The notes under the pieces: generated by a model
What the model was told of the DNA's origin: nothing
What the model saw: the letters and a program-made list of their open reading frames with translations, nothing else
The model's database searches: none
In this document: positions 49,513 through 57,195 of the stretch, piece after piece
Layout of the letters: the number at the start of each line of letters is the position of its first letter
Position numbering within the stretch: position 1 is the stretch's first letter
Position numbers and translations under genes: made by a program
IMG/VR virus record: IMGVR_UViG_3300033388_007730
Location: 124,001 to 188,000 of that record
Source: a virus
DNA: 64,000 nucleotides
Reading direction: 5' to 3' (one strand)

Positions 49513-50559
49513 ATGTTACTTACAAGAGAACAATTTAGAAATGGAGTACTTGAGAGAGATAACAATCAGTGTGTTATCTGCGGAAGCTCTACAGATCTTG
49601 TGGCACATCACATTATGGAGAGAAGATTATTTGAAGATGGTGGATACTACATTTCAAATGGTAGCACACTCTGCGAAGAACATCATATTCTTGCTGAGCA
49701 AACTGTTTTGTCTTGTGAAGAGATTAGAGAAGCAGCAGGAATTACAGATATTGTTTTACCTCCTCATCTGTATCAAGATACTAAGTATGAAAAATGGAGT
49801 AACATCATACTCTCTGATGGTCGTAGGTTAAAAGGTGAGTTGTTCTTTGATGAGTCTGTTCAGAAGATACTTAAAGCAGGCGATGTATTAAAGCATTTTT
49901 GCAAATATGTCAAATATCCAAGAACCTGGCATCTCTCACACAGTCATAAGGTTCATCGTAATGATATGCAGTTAGATTCTAATAAACAGTTTAATGGCAA
50001 GAAAGTAGTAGTCACTATTAAGATGGATGGTGAAAACACCACAATGTATAATAACTATCTTCATGCTCGTTCAGTTGATAGTGCTAATCACCCTACAAGA
50101 GGTTGGGTTAAAAGAATACATGCTGAGATGGGATGGAATATTCCTGAAGGTTGGAGAGTCTGTGCTGAGAATATGTATGCTAAACACACTGTTGAATATG
50201 AGAACCTTGAATCTTATCTTCTTGTTTTTTCTATATGGAATGAAAAGAATGAGTGTTTGTCATGGGATGATACTATTGAATGGGCAGAACTGTTAGAACT
50301 TTCTATGACTCCTGTTCTTTATGTGGGAGAATGGGATGAAAAAAAGATTCATTCTTTATGCCCAAAAGAATATAATGGAGATAAAGTTGAAGGATATGTG
50401 GTCCGTTTATTTGAATCTTTTACATATGGGGATTTCAGAAAATCAGTAGCCAAATATGTGAAGCCAGAATTTGCAGATCAACTCGGAACTGGGAGCAGCC
50501 ACTGGAAGTATAAAAAGATAATTCCCAACAAATTACAAAAGAAAGTTGTTGAAAAGTGA
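49513..50559 (+). CDS. HNH domain fused to an RNA ligase-like nucleotidyltransferase
   Basis: 348 residues. The first 60 form an HNH-type zinc module (CVICGSS, VAHHIMERR, LCEEHH). From about 165 come ligase motifs: KMDGENTT (motif I, adenylated Lys170), WRVCAENMY (motif III-like), VEGYVVRL (IV) and VAKYVKP (V). This is the ATP-dependent RNA ligase/nick-sealing fold, so repair of tRNA breaks is the likely job. The HNH fusion could provide cleavage or binding. It starts one base after the previous stop. Confidence 0.85.
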   Translation: MLLTREQFRNGVLERDNNQCVICGSSTDLVAHHIMERRLFEDGGYYISNGSTLCEEHHILAEQTVLSCEEIREAAGITDIVLPPHLYQDTKYEKWSNIILSDGRRLKGELFFDESVQKILKAGDVLKHFCKYVKYPRTWHLSHSHKVHRNDMQLDSNKQFNGKKVVVTIKMDGENTTMYNNYLHARSVDSANHPTRGWVKRIHAEMGWNIPEGWRVCAENMYAKHTVEYENLESYLLVFSIWNEKNECLSWDDTIEWAELLELSMTPVLYVGEWDEKKIHSLCPKEYNGDKVEGYVVRLFESFTYGDFRKSVAKYVKPEFADQLGTGSSHWKYKKIIPNKLQKKVVEK

Positions 50560-50567
50560 TTAAAGCT

Positions 50568-50813
50568 ATGTTAGAATTAGAGCTAGTGTATCCTTATAAC
50601 AGGTCAATGGGTACTTTAGCTGACTTTTGTGGTTTATGGGATTGTGGCATACTTGGTGGCGGGACTAATAGTGTAAAAGCTTTAATATCCATGCCTTCTT
50701 TTCATTTTAAAAAGATATTTGGTACAAATCCAAGAGTTGGAAATTATGGTATCCCTAGTGGAATGGAAAAATTTATAGCAGGTGTGAAAGTTAAAGAAAT
50801 AATAACAATTTAA
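50568..50813 (+). CDS. Small protein of unknown function
   Basis: About 81 residues from ATG 50568; GTG at 50556, overlapping the ligase stop, is an alternative start. GTLADFCGLWDCGILGGG contains a loop that may be structural, but no family is recognised. It is part of the ligase-HAD gene string. Confidence 0.55.
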   Translation: MLELELVYPYNRSMGTLADFCGLWDCGILGGGTNSVKALISMPSFHFKKIFGTNPRVGNYGIPSGMEKFIAGVKVKEIITI

Positions 50814-50824
50814 GAGAGAAAGAA

Positions 50825-51430
50825 ATGATTAAGATTAAAGATCCAAAAAGAATTATTACAGCAAAGAGAAAAAAGAACATAATCTGTTGGCTCGATTTGG
50901 ATGGCGTAATTTGCTATTGGTTAAAATCAGCTGCAAACACTCTGGGAATAGATTTGAGAAGGTCTGATATTAGACAACAGCTTAAAGATGGAAAGAGAAT
51001 GGAAAGTTTTGTAGGTGGTGATTCTAAAATGTGGACTAAGATTGATGCTGAAGGCGAAGCCTGGTGGGAAAATATAGAAAAACTTCCTTGGGCTGATGAC
51101 TTAATTAATCTTCTTAAGAAAGAAACAAAAGATTTATCATTTCTAAGTTCTCCTTCTAATAGTCCTACTTGTTATTCCGGAAAAATAAAATGGGTACAAA
51201 AGAATTACCCAAAGATGGATAGAGATGTATTTATTGGATGTAAAAAATATAGATGTGCTAGTTCTGATTCTCTTCTTATTGATGATACCGCAAAAGAGTG
51301 TAAGAAGTTTAGAGAAAATGGTGGGCATGTTTTTGAGTGGCCTAATGTTCTATCTATTATTGATGGAGAAATTAAGATAGAAGATGTATTAAGTGATTTG
51401 GCTAATGAAATAAATAAAATAAGATTATAA
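50825..51430 (+). CDS. HAD-family 5'-nucleotidase-like phosphatase
   Basis: 201 residues. IICWLDLDGVICYWLKSA is the HAD motif I (DLDGV) with two aspartates, LSFLSSPS holds the Ser of motif II, and LLIDDTAKECKKF the DD of motif IV. This resembles 5'(3')-deoxyribonucleotidases that hydrolyse dNMPs, or polynucleotide phosphatases. It is next to an RNA ligase, so an end-healing role is possible. Confidence 0.8.
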   Translation: MIKIKDPKRIITAKRKKNIICWLDLDGVICYWLKSAANTLGIDLRRSDIRQQLKDGKRMESFVGGDSKMWTKIDAEGEAWWENIEKLPWADDLINLLKKETKDLSFLSSPSNSPTCYSGKIKWVQKNYPKMDRDVFIGCKKYRCASSDSLLIDDTAKECKKFRENGGHVFEWPNVLSIIDGEIKIEDVLSDLANEINKIRL

Positions 51431-51441
51431 GGGATGGATTT

Positions 51442-51756
51442 ATGAAGTATGTATTAGCTGGAAAATCAGAAACTTTTAATTTGTATTGTCATATAAATAA
51501 ACAGCAACCTGATAAAGATGTAATATATGCGAAAACAGAGAAAATATTTAATGACACAACTGACATTGATACGATAGTATTATTGTCTGGATGGTGGGGA
51601 AAAAGTTGGGCTAAAAAGGCTCTTAAAGGTATTCTTGAAGTATATCCTTGTATAGATATAGAGTATTTGGATGGGCAATTTGGAGAGAAAGAGAGAGAGG
51701 GTATTTCTGCTCAGAAGAGTACACTTACCCGATTTGATTTAATAGATTTGGAGTAA
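51442..51756 (+). CDS. Small protein with C-terminal RFDLIDLE motif
   Basis: 104 residues. TIVLLSGWWGKSWAKKALKG and YPCIDIEYLDGQFGEKER suggest a small alpha/beta fold. The last residues, STLTRFDLIDLE, match the short motif seen in the zinc-ribbon proteins at 48245-48865. GGGATGG is a fair ribosome binding site. Confidence 0.65.
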   Translation: MKYVLAGKSETFNLYCHINKQQPDKDVIYAKTEKIFNDTTDIDTIVLLSGWWGKSWAKKALKGILEVYPCIDIEYLDGQFGEKEREGISAQKSTLTRFDLIDLE

Positions 51757-51800
51757 AAGTAGTGAAGAAATAGTTATGATAGCTGCTGAGGAGAATAGTG

Positions 51801-52133
51801 ATGAAAAGTAAATTGATTGAGTTGACAGATGAGAATTTTGAGGAAGAAGTTATAAATAGTTCCATTCCTGTAATGGTAGATTTTTATGCCGATTGGTGTG
51901 GGCCTTGCAGATCTATGACTCCAGCATTAGAAGATTTATCTGGGGAGATGGAAGGTAGTTTAAAGATTGGTAAAGTTAATATAGAAACAACATCTTTAGC
52001 TACAAAATATTCTGTTTCTAGCATTCCCTCCCTTTTTATGTTTAAAAATGGAGAGATAACAGAGAGAAAAACAGGACTACAAAACAAAAAGGCATTGATT
52101 AAGTTGGCATCTGGGGAGAATAACGATGAGTAG
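51801..52133 (+). CDS. Thioredoxin
   Basis: 110 residues, normal length. VMVDFYADWCGPCRSMTPAL carries the active site WCGPC, and VSSIPSLFMFKNGE includes the cis-Pro loop. It is a disulfide reductant for ribonucleotide reductase or a processivity factor in some phages. The ATG at 51801 has GAGGAG seven bases upstream. It overlaps the next gene by 8 bases. Confidence 0.95.
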   Translation: MKSKLIELTDENFEEEVINSSIPVMVDFYADWCGPCRSMTPALEDLSGEMEGSLKIGKVNIETTSLATKYSVSSIPSLFMFKNGEITERKTGLQNKKALIKLASGENNDE

Positions 52134-52452
52134 TTCCGAAGATAAATTTATTGAAGTTTGCAGAGTGAAGATGGCAGCAGAACTTGAGATGCCACCTGAT
52201 AACATTGATATGGTATCTATAATATCTTGTTGTAAAAGAGCAATTATAGAGGAATGTGGTAGAGATGATCAAAAAGGAATTATCATTAATCCACTAACGG
52301 AAGAGGAGAAAAAAGCTGTTTTTAGTGAATATGGCCCTATTGCTATCAGCAAGATATTTGCTAAGGAAGAGCCTTTTTGTGAGTGGGCTGATAAATTTGA
52401 AGAAGATTATGTAAGAATATTCTTGGAAAAAATAAATAAAAGAGAAGATTAA
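52126..52452 (+). CDS. Protein of unknown function
   Basis: 108 residues, acidic, with MPPDNIDMVSIISCCKRAII in the centre. No motif recognised. It is coupled to thioredoxin by overlap and converges with the HNH gene on the other strand, overlapping it by 4 bases. Confidence 0.65.
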   Translation: MSSSEDKFIEVCRVKMAAELEMPPDNIDMVSIISCCKRAIIEECGRDDQKGIIINPLTEEEKKAVFSEYGPIAISKIFAKEEPFCEWADKFEEDYVRIFLEKINKRED

Positions 52453-52721
52453 ATAAATTGTTCTTCTCCATTTTCATCTATATAGAGTAATAATTTTCCA
52501 GCAGATGAGTCGAACCATCCTTTTATAGATATTAATCCAGAATGATGGCTTCTGTGACACTTAGTACAGATACAGACACAATTAGAGTTATTATATTTTC
52601 CACCTGCAAAAATTCTATGAACATCGAGGAGTTCATATTTTTCTTCCCCGCAAATGCGACAAGATCTATGTCTTCTTTTGAAGGCTTTTTTGCTAACAAA
52701 TGGAGTTTTAAAATTTTTCAT
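52449..52721 (-). CDS. HNH endonuclease
   Basis: 90 residues on the minus strand. CRICGEEKYELLDVHRI and CICTKCHRSHHSG give the zinc knuckle and H-N-H core with IFAGGKYNNSNCV between. It looks like a compact free-standing HNH of homing type. It is inserted in the gap before ssb against the direction of the surrounding genes. Its start codon abuts the ssb promoter. Confidence 0.8.
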   Translation of the reverse strand: MKNFKTPFVSKKAFKRRHRSCRICGEEKYELLDVHRIFAGGKYNNSNCVCICTKCHRSHHSGLISIKGWFDSSAGKLLLYIDENGEEQFI

Positions 52722-52729
52722 TTTGTACT

Positions 52730-52757
52730 TTCAAAGTGAAAGATAATTATGTATAAT
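52730..52757 (+). promoter_or_regulatory. Phage promoter, TTCAAAGTGA variant
   Basis: TTCAAA at 52730-52735 then GTGAAAG; 16-base spacer; TATAAT at 52752-52757 with TG at 52750 and only one base between. It serves the ssb operon. Confidence 0.72.
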
Positions 52758-52797
52758 TATCGTAATAAATGTTATTTTTTAATTAGGAGAACTTAGT

Positions 52798-53271
52798 ATG
52801 ATGAATTACAATCGGGTTATGTTGATGGGCAGACTCACTGCCAATCCAATTCTCAGGGTTTTTGATGACGGTAATAAAGTTGTGAACTTTTCTATCGCTA
52901 CTAATAGAACTTGGAAGGGTGCTGATAACCAAAGAAGAGAAGAAACGTGTTTTGTGGCTTGCAAGGCTTTTGGAACAAGAGCACAGGCAATTAACGACTA
53001 TTTCTCAAAGGGAAGACCTTTATTTATTGAGGGTCATCTTTACCAGGAAAAGTGGGTAAATAAGGATACTCAAAAAAATATGACTAAGTTGCGTGTAGTA
53101 GTCGATAATTTTGAATTTCTTGATAAGAAGAGTTCAACAGAAGATGGAATTCCAGCATCTGCTGGTAATTCGTTTATGTCTGGTTCCGCAGATGATTTTG
53201 ATGCTGTTGTAGATGATGCTGTTACTACAGAAGTTACTTCTACTAACAAAGATGTTGCTGACAGGAGTTAA
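52798..53271 (+). CDS. ssb: Single-stranded DNA-binding protein
   Basis: 157 residues. MNYNRVMLMGRLTANPILR, VVNFSIATNRTW, TCFVACKAFGTRAQAI and GRPLFIEGHLYQEKW are standard OB-fold SSB segments. The C-terminus ends KDVADRS and lacks the usual acidic DDDIPF tip, so interaction with host SSB partners may be lost. AGGAGA precedes the first ATG. Confidence 0.95.
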   Translation: MMNYNRVMLMGRLTANPILRVFDDGNKVVNFSIATNRTWKGADNQRREETCFVACKAFGTRAQAINDYFSKGRPLFIEGHLYQEKWVNKDTQKNMTKLRVVVDNFEFLDKKSSTEDGIPASAGNSFMSGSADDFDAVVDDAVTTEVTSTNKDVADRS

Positions 53272-53273
53272 TT

Positions 53274-54137
53274 GTGATAAAGCTCAAAAGTATTAAATTA
53301 CGCAACTATTGTGGTTATAGAGATTTTGAGCTTGATTTGTCTGAGGGAGATGGAGTGAAAAAGTGGCAGATGTTCTACGGTCCTAATGGTAGTTTTAAAT
53401 CTACTTTTTTAAGGGCTGTAGAACTGTTGTCATCTCCTAGGATGATTCTGGGTAGAGTTAGTGCTAAGTTGTTTTTACGCAGATTAACTTATCATTCTAA
53501 TTATCAGCCTAGTTATATCGGCTTTGATAAATTAAGAACAAATTTGTATATGGAAGCTACTTTTTTAACTGATGATGGTGATAAAAGAATAGTGTTGGAA
53601 AATAATTGGGATGATAAAGTTGGGTTGACCACAAATGAGTTGCCATTAGATATAATATCGGCTGCTTCTTTTATCGATGCAGATAATCCTAATAATATGT
53701 ATAGTTTTCAGATACGTGATACCAATGAAGAAAGTTTTTTGGATATGGCGGAATCTGTTTACAATCTAAAATGTTATTTACCTGAAGAGTCATTAGTGAA
53801 AGAAAAAGATATATCTAATGGAAAAGATATTTTGCTTTATACAGATTTTGTTATTATTAAATATGGAGATACATTGGTCCATTATAAGAGTTTTTCTGAT
53901 GGAGAGAAGAAAATAGCAACTCTTCTTTCTGCTCTTTTTAGAAGAAGTAGAGAAGCCGATATTTTGCTTATTGATAATATTGCGCAACATATATATTTTA
54001 AGAGGCATATGGATCTTATATCTAAAATAGATAGGTTTTTTCCATCGACTCAAATTTTAGCTACTACACATTCTTCGACGATAATAAGTGGGATGAATGA
54101 AAAATATCTGGTAGATATGGAAAAAAATATTTTATAA
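53274..54137 (+). CDS. RecF/OLD-like AAA ATPase
   Basis: 287 residues. IKLKSIKLRNYCGYRDFEL is the typical N-terminus, Walker A is GPNGSFKST (near residue 36), the ABC signature is FSDGEKKI, and Walker B is ADILLIDNIA with Asn in place of the catalytic Glu. ILATTHSS is the switch histidine motif. Likely a repair or nucleoid ATPase. Start is GTG after GGAG. At its 3' end the heptamer A AAA AAT (54122-54128) sits two codons before the stop, and a -1 shift opens a Gly-Gly-Asn repeat tail to 54271. Confidence 0.85.
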   Translation: MIKLKSIKLRNYCGYRDFELDLSEGDGVKKWQMFYGPNGSFKSTFLRAVELLSSPRMILGRVSAKLFLRRLTYHSNYQPSYIGFDKLRTNLYMEATFLTDDGDKRIVLENNWDDKVGLTTNELPLDIISAASFIDADNPNNMYSFQIRDTNEESFLDMAESVYNLKCYLPEESLVKEKDISNGKDILLYTDFVIIKYGDTLVHYKSFSDGEKKIATLLSALFRRSREADILLIDNIAQHIYFKRHMDLISKIDRFFPSTQILATTHSSTIISGMNEKYLVDMEKNIL

Positions 54138-54143
54138 ATTTTT

Positions 54144-54206
54144 ATGGAGGAAATGGAGGAAATGGAGGAAATGGAGGAAATGGAGGAAATGGAGGAAATG
54201 GAGGAG
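54144..54206 (+). repeat. 9-bp tandem repeat, seven copies
   Basis: ATGGAGGAA repeated from 54144 with the last copy ATGGAGGAG. In one frame it reads Met-Glu-Glu, in another Gly-Gly-Asn. The Gly-Gly-Asn frame stays open to 54271 (GASECAADFETLIRFVERQK) and is reached from the ATPase gene by -1 slippage. Confidence 0.9.
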
Positions 54207-54312
54207 CATCAGAATGTGCTGCTGATTTTGAAACTTTGATAAGATTCGTGGAAAGACAAAAAGATGAGTAAAATTAAGAATGTAAATTAAAAATTAATAT
54301 AGGAGAAAAAAA

Positions 54313-54561
54313 ATGACAGCTACAGAAACAAGATTAAAAAACACAAGAATGAAATTGGATATTGAAGAAGCAAAAATAAGAGGTAAAAGAGCTAAGCTTG
54401 AATTGGATAAAGTAAAAGCTGAAATTGAAAAGATTAAAGCAGATACAGAGAGAAGCAAATTAGATTCTTTAAAAATGGAAATGGCAAAAGAAAAAATGGA
54501 ATTGGAAACAGAATTTATGAGACTTCAGATTCAGAAACTGGAGGCAGAAGTTGATAAATAA
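54313..54561 (+). CDS. Coiled-coil protein
   Basis: 82 residues, almost wholly charged helix with heptad spacing (KLELDKVKAEIEKIKADTER). AGGAGAAAAAAA precedes the ATG. A scaffold, spanin-like or phage-assembly coiled coil is possible. No signal or membrane segment. Function unknown. Confidence 0.65.
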   Translation: MTATETRLKNTRMKLDIEEAKIRGKRAKLELDKVKAEIEKIKADTERSKLDSLKMEMAKEKMELETEFMRLQIQKLEAEVDK

Positions 54562-54622
54562 GAAGAGTTTGCCTTATGGGTGGTCCATGTTCAGGATTCA
54601 TGTTAAAGTATTTGATTTTTAG

Positions 54623-54850
54623 GGAGGTATAGGATATAAGAAAATTAGTGATATAAGGATAGCACGATCAGTATTGACAGATACAATTTATGCTGGATTT
54701 ATTGATAAAGATGGAGAATCGTGGATTGATAAAGTAGATGTTACGAAAGATTTTTGGAAAGCTGTAATAGAGACATTTGTTGATGATTCCAGAATAATAA
54801 CTTCTTCGAATGAAGAAAAATTTGAAGTAATCGTTAGAAAAGTGAAATAA
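54623..54850 (+). pseudogene. Start-less open frame of 75 codons
   Basis: The 364-base gap 54562-54925 holds a plus-strand frame whose last 70 codons look like a real protein (RIARSVLTDTIYAGFIDKDG, FWKAVIETFVDD, EKFEVIVRKVK). A stop lies at 54620, an AGGGAGG ribosome binding site at 54621, and no ATG, GTG or TTG follows at a usable distance. It may be a gene that lost its start codon, or one using a non-canonical start. The rest of the gap shows nothing else. Confidence 0.45.
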
Positions 54851-54925
54851 ATTAATTTTTTAGTAGTTGTATGAAGGGAAGATATAGAATATAAGTTATA
54901 ATGATATTTTTAATAGGAGAATATT

Positions 54926-55759
54926 ATGATTTATAGTAGAATATGCCCTCAGTGTAAAAAAGAAATAAAATATAAACACAAGGGGACTTGGAAGAGATTA
55001 GAGAAAAAGGGGTCTTTTTGTTTTAATTGTACTCGTAAAAATTTATGTAAGACAGATGAACAAAAAAAACAGATGGCTTCTCATTTTGGAGAACCTCGTA
55101 GAGGAAGGGATAATCCTTTTTATGGGAAAAAGCATTCTGATAAAACTAAGGCTATTTTAGCGAAAAAGTGCAGGAGGGTCGGGAAAGAGTGCGGGATGTA
55201 TGGTAGATCTTTTTATGATATTTGGTTGGAAAAATATGGTAAAAAAGAAGCTAATAAAAAGATGGTTGAATTTAAAAAGAAACAGTCAATACTTCATTCT
55301 GGTAAAAATAATCCTATGTATGGCAAACCTTCTCCTCAAGGATCTGGGAACGGTTGGAGTGGATGGTATAAAGGATGGTACTTTAGGAGTTTGAGAGAAT
55401 TATCTTATGTCATAAATTATTTAGAAAAGAATAATTTAGAATGGATATCTGCTGAGAAGAAAAAGTTTTCAATACCATACAAAGATTATGATGGAACAGA
55501 GAGAACTTACCGTCCTGATTTTTTTGTTGAAAATAGCATATTAGTAGAAATTAAACCCAACAGATTAAAAAAAGCTGTAACAAATAATTTAAAAAAAGCG
55601 GCAGCAGAAAAATTTTGTAAAAAAAATAATTATAAATATGAAGTGGTAGAACCTAAGAGAATGAAAGATAAGCAAATAGCCGATTTGTATAAGAAAAAGA
55701 AGATAAAATTTTTAGATAGATATGAGAAAAAATTTAAAGAAAGATATTTAAATGAGTAA
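54926..55759 (+). CDS. Homing endonuclease with NUMOD3 and PD-(D/E)xK nuclease domain
   Basis: 277 residues. An N-terminal zinc ribbon (CPQCKKEI, CFNCTRK) is followed by two NUMOD3 DNA-binding motifs (NPFYGKKHSDKT and NPMYGKPSP). The catalytic domain from about 150 has FRSLRELSYV, then RPDFFVENSILVEIKP, the D...ExK core of Vsr/I-Bth0305I-like nucleases. It is a mobile gene inserted before the P-loop ATPase and overlaps it by 8 bases. Confidence 0.82.
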   Translation: MIYSRICPQCKKEIKYKHKGTWKRLEKKGSFCFNCTRKNLCKTDEQKKQMASHFGEPRRGRDNPFYGKKHSDKTKAILAKKCRRVGKECGMYGRSFYDIWLEKYGKKEANKKMVEFKKKQSILHSGKNNPMYGKPSPQGSGNGWSGWYKGWYFRSLRELSYVINYLEKNNLEWISAEKKKFSIPYKDYDGTERTYRPDFFVENSILVEIKPNRLKKAVTNNLKKAAAEKFCKKNNYKYEVVEPKRMKDKQIADLYKKKKIKFLDRYEKKFKERYLNE

Positions 55760-56306
55760 GAGGATAAGACGCATAAATTTAATTTCTGGTCCTGGAAGTG
55801 GAAAAAGTATTACTGCTACTAACATAAGAGCACAACTTGGTTTTAGAGGTTATGACATTGAGCTTGTTAATGAGGTGATTAAGGATTGGACATATATTCC
55901 GAGAATACCTACTAGTTGTGATGGTTTTTTTCTTCAGGCTTCTCAAGTAGAAAAAGAAGATATAAGATTGAGGGCGGGAGTCGAACTCATTGTTAGCGAC
56001 TCCCCTTTGATGCTCCAATATTTCTATGCTAAATGGCATAATGCTCCGTTACAAAAGCCTATGCTTCAAGCAGCTTTAGAGTTTGAGAAAATGTATCCTT
56101 CTATCCATATTTCTATGCAGCGTAATGATGAATTTTATTCAGAAGTAGGAAGATATGAAAAATTAGAAGAAGCTAAAGAGATTGATAAAGCTATTGAACA
56201 GGTTTTATTTAATAATGGTATAGACTATATTCCTTTTTCGTGCCTAGATCAAGATGGACTTATCAATGCTATAGTTTCAATAATAGGAGATAAAAATGTT
56301 GTTTGA
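55752..56306 (+). CDS. P-loop ATPase/kinase (AAA_28-like)
   Basis: 184 residues. Walker A is LISGPGSGKS at the N-terminus. YDIELVNEVIKDW and LIVSDSPLMLQYFYA (Walker B-like with Asp-Ser) and IHISMQRNDEFY match the NadR/AAA_28 group often found in large phages. Its substrate (a nucleotide or nicotinamide riboside?) is not known. It overlaps the dCMP deaminase gene by 11 bases. Confidence 0.8.
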   Translation: MSKRIRRINLISGPGSGKSITATNIRAQLGFRGYDIELVNEVIKDWTYIPRIPTSCDGFFLQASQVEKEDIRLRAGVELIVSDSPLMLQYFYAKWHNAPLQKPMLQAALEFEKMYPSIHISMQRNDEFYSEVGRYEKLEEAKEIDKAIEQVLFNNGIDYIPFSCLDQDGLINAIVSIIGDKNVV

Positions 56307-56871
56307 TGAATTTGGAATAGATGAGTTGGGAAGACTGAGAAAAGAGACAGCATTTATGGAGATTTGTTTTGTATTAAGTAAATTATCAATGGATAACTCT
56401 TCAAAGTGTGGTTGTCTCGCAGTGCATGATGATGGAGCATTATTATCAGGAGGATATAACAATCCTGTTAGAGGATCTGATGATAAGAATGTACCAATAG
56501 ATGTGAGACCTGACAAATATTATTTCATGGAACATTCTGAAAGAAATGCAGTGTATAATGCAAGTAGACATGGTATTAAATTATTTGGTTGTACATTTTA
56601 TGTTACTGGATTTCCATGTGTGGATTGTTTGAGAGCAATGTTGCAATCAGGAGCAAAAAAGATTATATATGGTCCGAATCAAACCAGGATGTCTTTACCT
56701 ATAGATGTATATGCTCAGATGCTTAAAAATCAACCTGTTGTTATAGAGAGATTCAAACATGATAAAGAGTTGTATAAACAACAACCAAAAATCGAAGAAG
56801 AAATGAATAAAAAACTTCGAAATGGTATTGAAGATATTAACTTTGAATGGAATGTTAGAGAAGATGGTTAG
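56296..56871 (+). CDS. Deoxycytidylate deaminase
   Basis: 191 residues. Zinc site HSERNAVYNA with the catalytic Glu, and FPCVDCLRAM with the two zinc cysteines. The SKLSMDNSSKCGCLAVHDDG start is typical. It converts dCMP to dUMP for ThyX. The N-terminal 20 residues before the domain are an extension overlapping the upstream gene. In line with the dNMP kinase and ThyX, the phage makes its own dTTP. Confidence 0.9.
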   Translation: MLFDEFGIDELGRLRKETAFMEICFVLSKLSMDNSSKCGCLAVHDDGALLSGGYNNPVRGSDDKNVPIDVRPDKYYFMEHSERNAVYNASRHGIKLFGCTFYVTGFPCVDCLRAMLQSGAKKIIYGPNQTRMSLPIDVYAQMLKNQPVVIERFKHDKELYKQQPKIEEEMNKKLRNGIEDINFEWNVREDG

Positions 56872-56943
56872 GCATAGAAATAAATAAAGGATTTTATACC
56901 ATTTATTTTTAATATAAAAGTTAATAATTAACCTAAAAATGAG

Positions 56944-56975
56944 ATTTGCTCAGGAATGGCCTGGGCAAATTTTTT
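56944..56975 (+). terminator. Rho-independent terminator
   Basis: ATTTGCTCAGG (56944-56954) pairs with CCTGGGCAAAT (56960-56970), one wobble, loop AATGG, then TTTTTT. It ends the ssb to dCMP deaminase unit. A longer start at 56939 for the next gene would place this hairpin in its coding region. Confidence 0.9.
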
Positions 56976-57010
56976 CTATTTACAATGTGCCATCATTGAA
57001 AGAAAAAAAT

Positions 57011-57148
57011 ATGAGTATTCTAAAAAAGTTTTTTGTGTTCCGTTGGTTATATAATTTGAAAGTAGCTCGTAATGAAAAAAAACAAAGAGAGAGAATACGA
57101 TATTCTGAAAAAAGGTGGGAAATGAAATTAAGAGGATTAAAAAGGTAA
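57011..57148 (+). CDS. Small basic protein (45 aa)
   Basis: MSILKKFFVFRWLYNLKVAR has a short amphipathic or hydrophobic helix followed by an Arg/Lys/Glu-rich tail (RNEKKQRERIRYSEKR). ATG at 57011 lies after the terminator at 56944; an in-frame ATG at 56939 is inside the hairpin. Its ribosome binding site is weak. Confidence 0.5.
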   Translation: MSILKKFFVFRWLYNLKVARNEKKQRERIRYSEKRWEMKLRGLKR

Positions 57149-57195
57149 TATATGGAACATAAAGTAAAGAGAATTATTAAATATAAAGAGCAACT

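Noticed and set aside
49472-50296. Plus-strand frames of 119 and 89 codons overlapping the RNA ligase
   Set aside because: Both are in other frames of a gene with clear ligase motifs and have no motif of their own.
54144-54206. CRISPR-like repeat array
   Set aside because: The units are only 9 bases, contiguous without spacers, and in a coding or near-coding position.
56939-57010. Extended start of the small basic protein at 56939
   Set aside because: The extra codons lie over a rho-independent terminator hairpin; the ATG at 57011 is more likely.
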